NCBI RefSeq assembly: GCF_900105675.1
Contig: NZ_LT629786.1
Location: 6,777,917 to 6,841,916, forward strand
Source of the DNA: Pseudomonas synxantha
GTDB lineage: Bacteria > Pseudomonadota > Gammaproteobacteria > Pseudomonadales > Pseudomonadaceae
Length of the DNA stretch: 64,000 nt
Direction of reading: 5' to 3'
Position 1 is the first letter of the stretch. Each line of letters begins with the position of its first letter. Made by a program: the position numbers and the translations under genes. Under the pieces are notes generated by a model, which was given only the letters and a program-made list of their open reading frames with translations, made no database searches and had not been told where the DNA came from. Positions 27,934 to 37,554 of the stretch are shown here, one piece after another.

Positions 27934-29211
27934 ATGTCTGCTGCCAAATCTATCGATATCAAGAAAAGTGTGGTCGATACGGTCCTCGCCGGGCTGATTT
28001 CGCTGATCGTGTTCGGCCCGATCGTCGGCGTAGTGCTCGACGGCTATAGCTTCAACCTGGAGCCGCTGCGTGTTGCCACGTTGGTCGCCATCGTCATGGC
28101 TGGGCGTTTTGCCTTGAGCCTGTTCCTGCAAACCCCCAAGGGCGTGAAGATCCTGCAGGGCTTCGAAAGCAGCGGCTCGGGCGTGCATGTGCTGGCGCCG
28201 GATTACAAGTCGCGGCTGCGCTGGATCATCCCGGCGCTGATCGTGATCGCTATCGTGTTTCCGATCTTCGCCAACAAATACCTGCTGACCGTGGTGATTC
28301 TCGGGCTGATCTACGTGTTGCTTGGCCTGGGCCTGAATATCGTGGTGGGCCTGGCCGGCTTGCTCGACCTGGGTTACGTGGCGTTCTACGCCATCGGTGC
28401 CTATGGCCTGGCGCTGGGTTATCAATACCTCGGCCTGGGATTCTGGACGGTGCTGCCGCTGGCGGCCATTGCGGCGGCATTGGCGGGGTGCATACTCGGC
28501 TTCCCGGTGCTACGAATGCACGGTGACTACCTGGCCATCGTGACCCTGGGGTTTGGCGAAATCATTCGCCTGGTGCTCAATAACTGGCTGTCGTTTACCG
28601 GTGGGCCCAATGGTATGCCGGTGCCATCGCCGACTTTTCTCGGGCTTGAATTCGGGCGCAGGGCAAAGGAGGGCGGGGTCCCGTTCCATGAGTTCTTCGG
28701 CATCGACTACAACCCCAACATTAAATTCCTGTTTATCTACATCGTGCTGTTCCTGGTGGTGCTGGCGGTGCTGTACATCAAACATCGCTTGACCCGCATG
28801 CCGGTGGGCCGCGCCTGGGAAGCCTTGCGCGAAGATGAAATTGCCTGCCGTTCCATGGGCTTGAACCACGTGCTGGTCAAGCTCTCGGCGTTCACCATCG
28901 GCGCATCCACCGCCGGGTTAGCCGGGGTGTTTTTTGCCAGCTACCAGGGCTTCGTCAACCCGTCGTCGTTTACCTTCTTCGAGTCGGCATTGATCCTCGC
29001 CATTGTGGTGCTAGGCGGCATGGGCTCGACGGTCGGCGTGGTGATTGCGGCGTTCGTGCTGACCGTGGCGCCTGAACTGCTGCGCAGCTTCTCCGAGTAC
29101 CGCGTCCTGCTGTTTGGCGTGCTGATGGTGGTGATGATGATCTGGCGACCGCGTGGCTTGATTCGAATCAGCCGTACCGGTGTCACCCCACGTAAAGGAG
29201 TCGCGCCATGA
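27934..29211 (+). CDS. livM: Branched-chain-type ABC transporter permease LivM
   Basis: Second channel subunit. The 425 aa length fits the long LivM type, with an N-terminal extension of about 100 residues carrying extra helices before the core. The core shows GLGLNIVVGLAGLLDLGYVA and FPVLRMHGDYLAIVTLGFGE. The cytoplasmic ATPase-contact loop is GRAWEALREDEIACRSMGLN. The C terminus ends in MVVMMIWRPRGLIRISRTG. The stop overlaps the LivG start (ATGA). Confidence 0.92.
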   Translation: MSAAKSIDIKKSVVDTVLAGLISLIVFGPIVGVVLDGYSFNLEPLRVATLVAIVMAGRFALSLFLQTPKGVKILQGFESSGSGVHVLAPDYKSRLRWIIPALIVIAIVFPIFANKYLLTVVILGLIYVLLGLGLNIVVGLAGLLDLGYVAFYAIGAYGLALGYQYLGLGFWTVLPLAAIAAALAGCILGFPVLRMHGDYLAIVTLGFGEIIRLVLNNWLSFTGGPNGMPVPSPTFLGLEFGRRAKEGGVPFHEFFGIDYNPNIKFLFIYIVLFLVVLAVLYIKHRLTRMPVGRAWEALREDEIACRSMGLNHVLVKLSAFTIGASTAGLAGVFFASYQGFVNPSSFTFFESALILAIVVLGGMGSTVGVVIAAFVLTVAPELLRSFSEYRVLLFGVLMVVMMIWRPRGLIRISRTGVTPRKGVAP

Positions 29212-30083
29212 GCAAGGAAGTCGTGCTCTCTGTGGAACACCTGATGATGCACTTCGGTGGCATCAAGGCCTTGAGCGATGTGAGCCTCAAGGTCGAACGC
29301 AACTCGATCTTCGCCCTGATCGGCCCCAACGGCGCCGGCAAGACCACGGTGTTCAACTGCCTCACCGGCTTCTACAAGGCCAGCGGCGGCAAGATCGAAC
29401 TCAACGTGCGTGGCCAGCAGACCAACGTGATCCAGCTGCTCGGCGAGCGCTTCAAGGCGGTGGACTTCGTATCGCCGAAAAGCTTTTGCAGCCGCGTGTA
29501 CTACAAGATGTTCGGCGGCACCCACTTGGTAAACCGCGCCGGCCTGGCGCGGACCTTCCAGAACATTCGCCTGTTCAAGGAAATGTCAGTACTGGAAAAC
29601 CTGCTGGTGGCCCAGCACATGTGGGTCAACCGCAACATGCTCGCCGGCATCCTCAACACCAAGGGCTACCGCAAGGCCGAAAGCGATGCCCTCGACCATG
29701 CCTTCTACTGGCTGGAAGTGGTCGACCTGGTGGACTGTGCCAACCGCCTGGCCGGCGAGCTCTCCTACGGCCAGCAGCGCCGCCTGGAAATCGCTCGCGC
29801 CATGTGCACGCGGCCGCAGATCATCTGCCTGGACGAGCCCGCTGCGGGCCTCAATCCCCAGGAAACCGAAGCCCTCAGCGCGATGATTCGCCTGCTGCGC
29901 GACGAACACGACCTCACGGTGGTGCTGATCGAACACGACATGGGCATGGTGATGAGTATTTCCGACCACATCGTGGTACTGGACCACGGCAACGTGATCG
30001 CCGAAGGCGGCCCGGAGGCGATCCGCAACGACCCGAAAGTGATTGCCGCCTACCTGGGCGCGGACGAAGAGGAGCTGGTATGA
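29208..30083 (+). CDS. livG: Branched-chain-type ABC transporter ATP-binding protein LivG
   Basis: Cytosolic ATPase of the importer, 291 aa. Walker A is GPNGAGKTTVFNC near residue 43, the signature is LSYGQQRRLEIARA, Walker B is PQIICLDEPAAGLNPQE, and the switch histidine is in VVLIEHDMGMVM. The insertion around residues 75-110 (LGERFKAVDFVSPKSFCSRV) is longer than usual for LivG. It is coupled to LivM and LivF by ATGA overlaps. Confidence 0.93.
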   Translation: MSKEVVLSVEHLMMHFGGIKALSDVSLKVERNSIFALIGPNGAGKTTVFNCLTGFYKASGGKIELNVRGQQTNVIQLLGERFKAVDFVSPKSFCSRVYYKMFGGTHLVNRAGLARTFQNIRLFKEMSVLENLLVAQHMWVNRNMLAGILNTKGYRKAESDALDHAFYWLEVVDLVDCANRLAGELSYGQQRRLEIARAMCTRPQIICLDEPAAGLNPQETEALSAMIRLLRDEHDLTVVLIEHDMGMVMSISDHIVVLDHGNVIAEGGPEAIRNDPKVIAAYLGADEEELV

Positions 30084-30796
30084 GTGCGCCTATCCTCGAA
30101 ATGAAGGACCTGGACGTGTATTACGGCCCTATCCAGGCCCTGAAAAAAGTCTCGCTGTACATCAACGAAGGCGAAACCGTCAGCCTGATCGGCTCCAACG
30201 GCGCGGGTAAATCCACGCTGCTGATGTCGATCTTCGGCCAGCCTCGGGCCGAGTCGGGGCAGATTCTGTACAACGGCGTCGACATTACCCACAAGTCGTC
30301 CCACTACATCGCTTCCAACGGCATTGCGCAGTCGCCGGAAGGGCGGCGGGTGTTCCCCGACATGACCGTCGAGGAAAACCTGCTGATGGGCACCATCCCC
30401 ATTGGCGACAAGTTTGCCGGCGAGGATATGCAACGCATGTTCGAGCTGTTCCCACGGCTCAAGGAGCGGCGCAACCAGCGGGCCATGACCATGTCTGGTG
30501 GCGAGCAGCAAATGCTCGCCATCGCCCGTGCATTGATGAGTAGGCCCAAGCTGTTGCTGCTGGATGAGCCGAGCCTGGGATTGGCGCCGATTGTGGTGAA
30601 GCAGATCTTCTCAACCCTGCGTGAACTGGCCTCCACCGGGATGACCATCTTCCTGGTGGAGCAGAACGCCAACCATGCGCTGCGTTTATCGGATCGGGCG
30701 TATGTGATGGTCAATGGCGAGATTCGCCTGACGGGCACCGGCAAGGAACTGCTGGTGAATGAGGAAGTTCGCAACGCTTACTTAGGCGGTCACTAA
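30080..30796 (+). CDS. livF: Branched-chain-type ABC transporter ATP-binding protein LivF
   Basis: Second ATPase subunit, 238 aa. Walker A is GSNGAGKSTLLMS, the signature is MSGGEQQMLAIARALMSRPK, Walker B is LLLLDEPSLGLAPIVV, and the switch region is TIFLVEQNANHAL. The ATG at 30080 overlaps the LivG stop; the first residues are MSAPILEMKDLDVYYGPIQA. It is the last gene of the operon, followed at once by a REP pair. Confidence 0.94.
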   Translation: MSAPILEMKDLDVYYGPIQALKKVSLYINEGETVSLIGSNGAGKSTLLMSIFGQPRAESGQILYNGVDITHKSSHYIASNGIAQSPEGRRVFPDMTVEENLLMGTIPIGDKFAGEDMQRMFELFPRLKERRNQRAMTMSGGEQQMLAIARALMSRPKLLLLDEPSLGLAPIVVKQIFSTLRELASTGMTIFLVEQNANHALRLSDRAYVMVNGEIRLTGTGKELLVNEEVRNAYLGGH

Positions 30797-30811
30797 CTGG
30801 TACTCAGTACC

Positions 30812-30902
30812 CTGTGGGAGGGGGCTTGCTCCCGATAGCGGTGTGTCAGTTTAAGAAGTGCTGACTGACAAATCGCTATCGGGAGCAAGCCCCCTCCCAC
30901 AT
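30812..30902. repeat. REPIN, long-spacer form
   Basis: GTGGGAGGGGGCTTGCTCCC and ATCGGGAGCAAGCCCCCTCC with TGTGTCAGT and CTGACTGACA in the spacer, just after the livF stop. Confidence 0.9.
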
Positions 30903-30936
30903 TTGATTGTGTGGTCCATCAGGCCTTTTCCCAAAT

Positions 30937-31413
30937 TGTGGAAAACAAATCCAGCCACCCTCCAAAGCGCGACATATAGCCGCCGCAAATCCCTGTTTTG
31001 TCACAGTTTTGACTTGTCCCCATCCACTGTGGAACCGGCTGTGGGTAACGTGGGAGTAGCTAGCTGAAAGCCTTTAACTACGTGGCTTACAGCCTTGTGG
31101 TTGTTTTTTGATCAGTCGCTTTTTTGCGGCCGCCCGAGGGTTTTGTCAACCTGTTTAAAGACACAGGTATATGACCGGAATATGTCGGTCCAGGCTGTGG
31201 ATAAGTCTGTGACTAAACTCTGGAAAGACCACCGAAGGGGCCGGAATGACTGGCCTGGAGCCATCGTTATGGTTTTCCGCATATGTCAGCGGCTACATAC
31301 GCTTGCGTCCAGGTCAAGCAAAAAACTTTCCAGACCCGCCTGAAAGCCTTGTACACAGCGGCTTCGAGCGGTTTGTACTTGCCCCCAAAGACTGTGGGCG
31401 CAGTTGTGGATAA
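30937..31413 (-). promoter_or_regulatory. Cluster of DnaA-box-like sites in a long non-coding region
   Basis: The gap 30903-31576 has no convincing gene. On the minus strand it holds two perfect DnaA boxes, TTATCCACA (complement at 31196-31204 and 31405-31413). Two one-mismatch boxes, TTTTCCACA (30937-30945) and TTACCCACA (31040-31048), have the same orientation. TGATCAGTCG occurs twice (31109-31118 and 31474-31483). Nothing suggests dnaA or oriC nearby. A role in DnaA titration or in regulation of ydfG is possible; chance is not excluded. Confidence 0.4.
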
Positions 31414-31504
31414 CCTGCGCGCATATGGCTGCAAGCCACGGTTTATAAGGCTCTGCTCGAGGCGGTCAAAAAATGATCAGTCGTGCACGAAGGTGTGTGC
31501 ATAG

Positions 31505-32341
<837 letters not shown>

Positions 32342-32362
32342 GGCTTTAGACCGCGTCGCCTG

Positions 32363-32417
32363 CATCGGGGGCAAGCCCCCTCCCACATAAGTGTGGGAGG
32401 GGGCTTGCCCCCGATGG
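32363..32417. repeat. Minimal REP pair forming a 25-bp perfect hairpin
   Basis: CATCGGGGGCAAGCCCCCTC continuing to CCACA is fully complementary to TGTGG...CCGATG, with a 4-base TAAG loop. This is the shortest spacer of any REP pair in the window. Confidence 0.92.
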
Positions 32418-32507
32418 CGTCAAATCGGCCAAAACAGGACATAAGGTACACTCCGCGCCTGAAAACCCTCCGCGCTGTGCGGTTTAAAGGTTTTGACAGG
32501 AGGAAAT

Positions 32508-33413
32508 GTGAGTAACCGAGGTGAGCAGGCACTGCTCAAACAATCGACGATCCTGATGTTCGCTGTGGCGATCGCCGGGATTGTCACGGGTGTGATATCC
32601 GGCGCCCAATCCATTCTGTTCGACGGCTTTTTCTCGCTGATCGCCACTGCCATCAAGGTGTTGATGCTGATCACGGCCAAGCTGATCGCCAAGAAAAGCA
32701 ACGAGCGCTTCCAGTTCGGCTATTGGCACCTGGAGCCGATGGTGCTGTTGATCGAAGGCAGTTTCCTGCTGTTGATCGCCATCTACGCGTTCCTCAATGG
32801 TGTGTTCGGCATTATCAATGGCGGGCGCGAGATCGAGTTGGGGTTGGTGATCATTTATGCGGCGGTGTTTACCGTCGTGGAGTTCGCCTACTTCTTCTAT
32901 GTGCGCTACCGCAACCGCAGGCTCAAATCATCGCTGATCCAGTTCGACAACATCAGTTGGCTGGTGGACGCGATGCTCTCGGTGGGCTTGCTGATCAGCT
33001 TCCTTGCCGCGCTGTTGCTCAAGTCCCAGGGCTATGGCGAATGGGCGGTGTATGTCGACCCGTTGATCCTGATCCTGCTGGCCCTGAGCATGCTGGCGCC
33101 GGCGTTCAAGATCCTGCGCCCGGCGTTGCGCGAGGTATTGGGAATCGCCCCGGACCACCTGGACGACAAAGTGCGCGAAGTAATGGACGGGGCGCAGGCC
33201 AAGCACGGTTTTGACGATTACGTGTCCTACGTGCAGAAGCACGGTCGGGCGCGGTTTATCGAGATTCATGTGGTGTTGCCGGCGGATTACCCATTGGATA
33301 ACGTCGCCACCCTCGACGGGCTGCGTGAAGAGATATCCACAGGGCTGGGCACGCCGGATGCGGCGCGTTGGCTGACGATCAGTTTTACGGGCGACCGCAA
33401 GTGGATTGCGTGA
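32508..33413 (+). CDS. Cation diffusion facilitator-like transporter
   Basis: A 301 aa inner-membrane protein with the CDF layout: six membrane helices in the first about 210 residues, then a cytoplasmic domain (about 220-301; FDDYVSYVQKHGRARFIEIH). TM2 has ILFDGFFSLIATAIKVLMLI and TM5 NISWLVDAMLSVGLLISF. These keep one Asp of each expected metal-site pair but not the usual His/Asp partners. Metal specificity, or even metal transport, is therefore uncertain. The GTG at 32508 follows AGGAGG and is preferred to the TTG at 32493. It is alone between two REP pairs. Confidence 0.8.
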   Translation: MSNRGEQALLKQSTILMFAVAIAGIVTGVISGAQSILFDGFFSLIATAIKVLMLITAKLIAKKSNERFQFGYWHLEPMVLLIEGSFLLLIAIYAFLNGVFGIINGGREIELGLVIIYAAVFTVVEFAYFFYVRYRNRRLKSSLIQFDNISWLVDAMLSVGLLISFLAALLLKSQGYGEWAVYVDPLILILLALSMLAPAFKILRPALREVLGIAPDHLDDKVREVMDGAQAKHGFDDYVSYVQKHGRARFIEIHVVLPADYPLDNVATLDGLREEISTGLGTPDAARWLTISFTGDRKWIA

Positions 33414-33436
33414 GGTCAGTCAGACCGAGTTGAGGC

Positions 33437-33522
33437 CATCGGGAGCAAGCCCCCTCCCACATTAGACCGGGTTCCCACATGAAAACGCGGACAAAGGTGG
33501 GAGGGGGCTTGCCCCCGATGAG
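33437..33522. repeat. REPIN, short-spacer inverted form
   Basis: CATCGGGAGCAAGCCCCCTC and GTGGGAGGGGGCTTGCCCCC, about 33 bases apart, between the convergent CDF-like and AGE-family genes. Confidence 0.9.
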
Positions 33523-33532
33523 GCCCTGAAGG

Positions 33533-34642
33533 TCACCCAAACTGCTTGATCAAACCCTGGTAGCAAGTCGCCAAATGATAAGGGGTGGTAGAAGGCATAT
33601 CCCGTCGGCTCACGGTGCCCTGGGCATCCAGGCATTCATGCCAGCCCTTGGCATGCAGAAAATGCTCTTGCAGCGCCAGCAATTGGCGCTGCAGCACCGC
33701 CTCACTGCCTGGTCGCAACGTCAGCGCACGCAAGTACTCGGCCTGGGCCCAGATACGTTGGGTGCCGTCGCGCACCGTGCCATCCAGCGCAAGCATGCCA
33801 CTGACCGCACCGCTCGATTTATCCACACCCATTTCTTCGGCATAGGCAAACGCCCGTGTCAGTGACGCATGCAGCGGCGTGTCGCGCAGCACCTCTGACG
33901 ATTCCAGCAAAAAGAACCATTCGAACTGGTGCCCTGGCTCAAACCAGTTATCCACAGCCCCCAGCGGTTTTTCCATCATCACGCCATGCTCGCGGTCGAT
34001 GAAGCGTTGCTGCATGGCCGTCGCCAACGCCAGCAGGGCCGCCTGTACGTCGGCATCCTCACGCACTGCGAGAGTCGCAAGGAAGCCTTCGGCCAGGTGC
34101 ATCAACGGGTTCTGCAATGGCCCTGAACCCAGCGAGGCCCAGTTACGCTCCAGCACTGCCTCATACAGGCCATCGCCCGTGGCAAAGCGCTGGGCGACGA
34201 CTTCCAAGGCGGCATTGAGCACCGATTCCACCAGCGGTTCACGCACCTTGGCCCAGTAATGGGCACAGGCAAAGATGATGAAGGCGTGGGTGTAGAGGTC
34301 TTTGCGTTTATCCAGCGGTTGGCCGGCGGGGTCGATGCTGTAGAACCAGCCGCCGTGCTCGGCATCGTGGAAGTGCCGCTGCAGGGAGCGGAACAGCGCC
34401 GCCGCACGCTCTTCGGCAAAGGCCGCGCCGGGCTCACCGATCAGGCTGGCGAACAGGTACAACTGCCGGGCGCAGGCCATGGCGCGGTAGCGTTGCGGGG
34501 GCAGCGGCTGGTGATCGGCATCCAGCGCCTCGAAGGGCAGTGCCAGGTCGGCATTCCAGCCCGAGCCTTGCCACAGGGGTACGATCAGGTTGTGGAAGTG
34601 CGTGAGCACGGTGTTCAAGGAAGGGGGGGAATCGCTGAGCAT
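33533..34642 (-). CDS. AGE-family sugar epimerase/isomerase
   Basis: A 369 aa cytosolic (alpha/alpha)6-barrel protein of the N-acylglucosamine 2-epimerase / mannose isomerase family. Visible family stretches are AEHGGWFYSIDPAGQPLDKR, DLYTHAFIIFACAHYW and FEPGHQFEWFFLLES, in which conserved His and Glu residues line the active site. NPLMHLAEGFLAT holds a further conserved His. The substrate (mannose, GlcNAc or another sugar) cannot be told from sequence. It stands alone between two REP pairs. Confidence 0.88.
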   Translation of the reverse strand: MLSDSPPSLNTVLTHFHNLIVPLWQGSGWNADLALPFEALDADHQPLPPQRYRAMACARQLYLFASLIGEPGAAFAEERAAALFRSLQRHFHDAEHGGWFYSIDPAGQPLDKRKDLYTHAFIIFACAHYWAKVREPLVESVLNAALEVVAQRFATGDGLYEAVLERNWASLGSGPLQNPLMHLAEGFLATLAVREDADVQAALLALATAMQQRFIDREHGVMMEKPLGAVDNWFEPGHQFEWFFLLESSEVLRDTPLHASLTRAFAYAEEMGVDKSSGAVSGMLALDGTVRDGTQRIWAQAEYLRALTLRPGSEAVLQRQLLALQEHFLHAKGWHECLDAQGTVSRRDMPSTTPYHLATCYQGLIKQFG

Positions 34643-34715
34643 TGGCTGGCGTCGTCACGGCAGGGGTGTAGGCGCGCATGGTAGCAGGCTTGGCAACTGT
34701 GGTGTCTGCACCAGC

Positions 34716-34793
34716 GCTATCGGGGGCAAGCCCCCTCCCACATTTTGATTTGTGAATACAGTCAAGTGTGGGAGGGGGCTTGCCCCCGATGAG
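34716..34793. repeat. REPIN, short-spacer inverted form
   Basis: CTATCGGGGGCAAGCCCCCT and GTGGGAGGGGGCTTGCCCCC, about 27 bases apart, between the hupE 3' end and the AGE gene. Confidence 0.9.
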
Positions 34794-34813
34794 GCCCTCA
34801 GCAGCGCCGCAAA

Positions 34814-35386
34814 TCAGCCCGCCAATAGCCAAACCCCTGTCGCCGCCGAAGCCGCCCCGACCACTCGCACCAAGGGCGCCGCCGCAACCGGCAGAAAGCG
34901 CACCACCGCATAACCTGCGGCATGCAACACCGCAGTCGCCCCCACAAACCCAGCGGCATACGCCCAAGGGCTGGTCATGTCCGGCAATTCCAAACCATGG
35001 GCTACACCATGGAACAACGCAAACAACGCCGTGGCACCCACGGCCACAAAAAGCGGCGGCCGCACTGCCAATGCTACAGCCAGGCCCAACGCCAGCACCG
35101 ACGCCGCAATCCCGCTTTCCAGCGCCGGCAATTGCAGCCCTTCAAAACCCAGCACGCCGCCAATCAACATGGTGCCCACGAAGGCACAAGGCAGCGCCCA
35201 GCGTGCGTTGCCTTTTTGCTGCGCCGCCCATAGACCGACCGCTACCATGGCCAGCAAGTGATCGAGGCCACCCAGCGGGTGGCTGATGCCGGCCACCAGG
35301 CCATTGTCGCCGTGGCCTGGATGGGCGAAGGCCAGGGCAGGGGCGAGCAGCAGCGTGGCCGCGGCGAGGAATTTGTTGAGGCTCAT
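34814..35386 (-). CDS. hupE: HupE/UreJ-family membrane protein (putative nickel transporter)
   Basis: A 190 aa inner-membrane protein with a cleavable-looking N terminus (LAAATLLLAPALAFA), then the family signatures HPGHG and HPLGGLDHLLAMVAVGLWAA and about six hydrophobic segments. The second histidine-containing segment, FALFHGVAHGLELP, is also typical. HupE/UreJ proteins import nickel for hydrogenase or urease. It lies 22 bases after ureG, so it is part of the ureE-ureF-ureG-hupE operon. Confidence 0.9.
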   Translation of the reverse strand: MSLNKFLAAATLLLAPALAFAHPGHGDNGLVAGISHPLGGLDHLLAMVAVGLWAAQQKGNARWALPCAFVGTMLIGGVLGFEGLQLPALESGIAASVLALGLAVALAVRPPLFVAVGATALFALFHGVAHGLELPDMTSPWAYAAGFVGATAVLHAAGYAVVRFLPVAAAPLVRVVGAASAATGVWLLAG

Positions 35387-35408
35387 GAACAGGTTCCTTA
35401 TAGGTTGA

Positions 35409-36023
35409 TCAGGCAGCGGTCAGCAGGCCCTGGCGTTCGATAAAGGCGACGATCTCTTCCAGTCCCACCCCGGTTTTCTGGTTGCTGAACACAAAGGGCT
35501 TGCCGTTGCGCATGCGCTGGGTGTCGCTGTTCATCAGTTCCAGCGAGGCGCCCACCAGCGGGGCCAGGTCGATCTTGTTGATCACCAGCAGGTCGGATTT
35601 GCAAATTCCGGGCCCGCCCTTGCGTGGCAGCTTGTCGCCGGCGGACACATCGATCACATAGATGGTCAGGTCCGACAGTTCCGGGCTGAAAGTGGCCGAC
35701 AGGTTGTCACCGCCGGACTCCACCAGGATCAGGTCCAGGCCCGGGAAGCGGCGGTTGAGCTGGTCCACGGCCTCCAGGTTGATCGAGGCGTCTTCGCGAA
35801 TCGCCGTGTGCGGGCAACCACCGGTTTCCACGCCGATGATGCGCTCGGGCGCCAGGGCCTGGTTGCGCACCAGAAAGTCGGCGTCTTCGCGGGTGTAGAT
35901 GTCGTTGGTGACCACCGCCAGGTTGTAGCGATCACGCAGGGCCAGGCACAGGGCGAGGGTCAGGGCGGTCTTGCCGGAGCCCACCGGGCCGCCGATGCCG
36001 ACGCGCAGGGGTTGGGTGTTCAT
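35409..36023 (-). CDS. ureG: Urease accessory GTPase UreG
   Basis: GTPase that drives nickel delivery into apo-urease with UreD, UreF and UreE. The 204 aa protein has the P-loop [18 protein letters not shown] at about residues 9-26, the nickel/zinc-binding Cys-Pro-His in [30 protein letters not shown], and the NKID motif in [18 protein letters not shown]. The ATG at 36023 gives [12 protein letters not shown]. It is the third gene of ureE-ureF-ureG-hupE. Confidence 0.97.
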   Translation of the reverse strand: MNTQPLRVGIGGPVGSGKTALTLALCLALRDRYNLAVVTNDIYTREDADFLVRNQALAPERIIGVETGGCPHTAIREDASINLEAVDQLNRRFPGLDLILVESGGDNLSATFSPELSDLTIYVIDVSAGDKLPRKGGPGICKSDLLVINKIDLAPLVGASLELMNSDTQRMRNGKPFVFSNQKTGVGLEEIVAFIERQGLLTAA

Positions 36024-36042
36024 ATCTGATTCTCCAAAAAAA

Positions 36043-36717
36043 CTAGGAACGGAACAGGCGGCTGTATTGACGCTCGTGGGCCATGCACGCCAGGGACAGG
36101 CCAAAGGCGGCGCTGCCCAAATGCTTGGGGTCGATGCGCTCGGCGTTTTGCTGGGCTTGTTGCAGCAGCGGCAACAGTTCGCTGGTCAGGCGTTGTGCGG
36201 CTTGCTGGCCGAGGGGCAGGGTTTTCATCAACACCGCCAGTTGGTTTTCCAGCCAGCTCCACAGCCAGGCGGCGAGGGCGTCCTCGGGGCTGATATTCCA
36301 GGCGCGGGCGGCCAGGGCCCAGCCGAGGGCCAAGTGCGGTTCGCCGCGTTGTGCGAGGAACTCACGGGCGGCGCTGTCCAGTTCCGGCAAGCCAGTGAGC
36401 AGTTGTTGCAGGGAATAGCCCATTTGCCGGCTCTCCTGATACAGCTCGCGGGTCTCGCGGCTGGCACGGTGTTCTTCACACAGCTGTGCCAACTGCGGCC
36501 AATCCTGCTCGGCGGCGGCGCGACAATGGGCGAGCAGCAGCGGTGCCTCGAAGCGCGCCAGGTTGAGCAGCAACTGATCACTGATCCAGCGCCGAGCGCT
36601 CGCGGCATCCTGCACGCGACCATTGTCCACCGCCATTTCCAGGCCCTGGGAATAGCTGTAGCCGCCAATCGGCAATTGCGGACTGGCCAGGCGCAACAGC
36701 GCCCAGGCTGGGTTCAT
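36043..36717 (-). CDS. ureF: Urease accessory protein UreF
   Basis: All-helical 224 aa protein that bridges UreD and UreG and gates GTP hydrolysis during nickel insertion. Family features are [20 protein letters not shown] at the N terminus and the conserved C-terminal segment [20 protein letters not shown]. Its ATG overlaps the ureE stop (ATGA). Confidence 0.95.
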   Translation of the reverse strand: MNPAWALLRLASPQLPIGGYSYSQGLEMAVDNGRVQDAASARRWISDQLLLNLARFEAPLLLAHCRAAAEQDWPQLAQLCEEHRASRETRELYQESRQMGYSLQQLLTGLPELDSAAREFLAQRGEPHLALGWALAARAWNISPEDALAAWLWSWLENQLAVLMKTLPLGQQAAQRLTSELLPLLQQAQQNAERIDPKHLGSAAFGLSLACMAHERQYSRLFRS

Positions 36718-37214
36718 GCGCGCACGCCAAACTGATGCAGCTTGGGCGCGTAGTTGAAGTCTTCGTCGCCATGCCGCGAATGATGATGGCCACCGCCGTA
36801 GGCCCCATGTTCCGGCTGGAACGGCGCCTCGATGGTCTGCGCGTCGGCACCCAGCTGTTCAAGCATGGCCTTGAGCACGTAGTCATCGAGCAGGCGCAGC
36901 CAGCCGTCGCCGACCTGCAGGGCCACATGGCGGTTACCCAGGTGGTAGGCAGCGCGGGTCAGTTCAAACGCATTGCAGCAAGTGACGTGCAGCAGCTGTT
37001 CAGGTCTGGCGCGAACGCGTACGACACGTCCGTCTTCGGCTTGTAGGAATTCGCCATCGTGCAGCGGCGGCTGACCACGCTCCAGAAACAGGCCGACGTC
37101 TTCACCCTCGGCACTGAAACAGCGCAGGCGGCTTTTGCTGCGGGCTTCGAAGTTCAGCAGCAACTCAGCGGCCCAGAGGGCTTGGGGGGCGATTCGACGG
37201 TGTATCACCAGCAT
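36714..37214 (-). CDS. ureE: Urease accessory nickel metallochaperone UreE
   Basis: Dimeric nickel carrier, 166 aa from the ATG at 37214 (MLVIHRRIAPQALWAAELLL). The peptide-binding domain is followed by the metal-binding domain, with the conserved histidine in AYHLGNRHVALQVGDGW. The C-terminal tail is His-rich (HGAYGGGHHHSRHGDED), giving extra nickel storage. A longer frame extends upstream without homology. It is the first gene of the accessory operon. Confidence 0.95.
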   Translation of the reverse strand: MLVIHRRIAPQALWAAELLLNFEARSKSRLRCFSAEGEDVGLFLERGQPPLHDGEFLQAEDGRVVRVRARPEQLLHVTCCNAFELTRAAYHLGNRHVALQVGDGWLRLLDDYVLKAMLEQLGADAQTIEAPFQPEHGAYGGGHHHSRHGDEDFNYAPKLHQFGVRA

Positions 37215-37554
37215 CAGGAGGCTTCCAGCTATGAGCGATGGATGAGCTAGAGCAAGGGGCTTGCCAATCCGCAGATTGAGTAGGAATTCCCTGTAGGTAG
37301 GCATGGGCATGCTGCCCAATAGGGCATCAGGGAGTTCTCCAAGTGTATCGATTTGGTGCGTGACGGGATTTATAGCACCGGTGAGGGGCGTTTTACGTTT
37401 AAGTCAGTGCGGACTTTGATGAAGTTTCTTTCATCATTTTCTTGTTGGTGTTTTTTCGGATTTGTCCTACGCGCTATCAGGATTTGGCGTTCATGACATT
37501 ACTCGCGGCTTATTTAGGCTGTGCGCCGTGTTTAATTCCACCGCGACGTTCATC
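37215..37554. other. Divergent intergenic region, ureE / NlpC-P60 gene
   Basis: These 340 bases should carry both divergent promoters. The only structure I see is a small inverted repeat, GATGAA-GTTTCT-TTCATC (37418-37435), followed by ATTTTCTTG. No gene or REP element is present. Confidence 0.5.

Noticed and set aside
30937..31413. Chromosomal replication origin
   Set aside because: DnaA-like boxes are present, but there is no dnaA, dnaN, gyrB or rpmH nearby, no clear AT-rich unwinding region, and the boxes are few; kept only as a box cluster.
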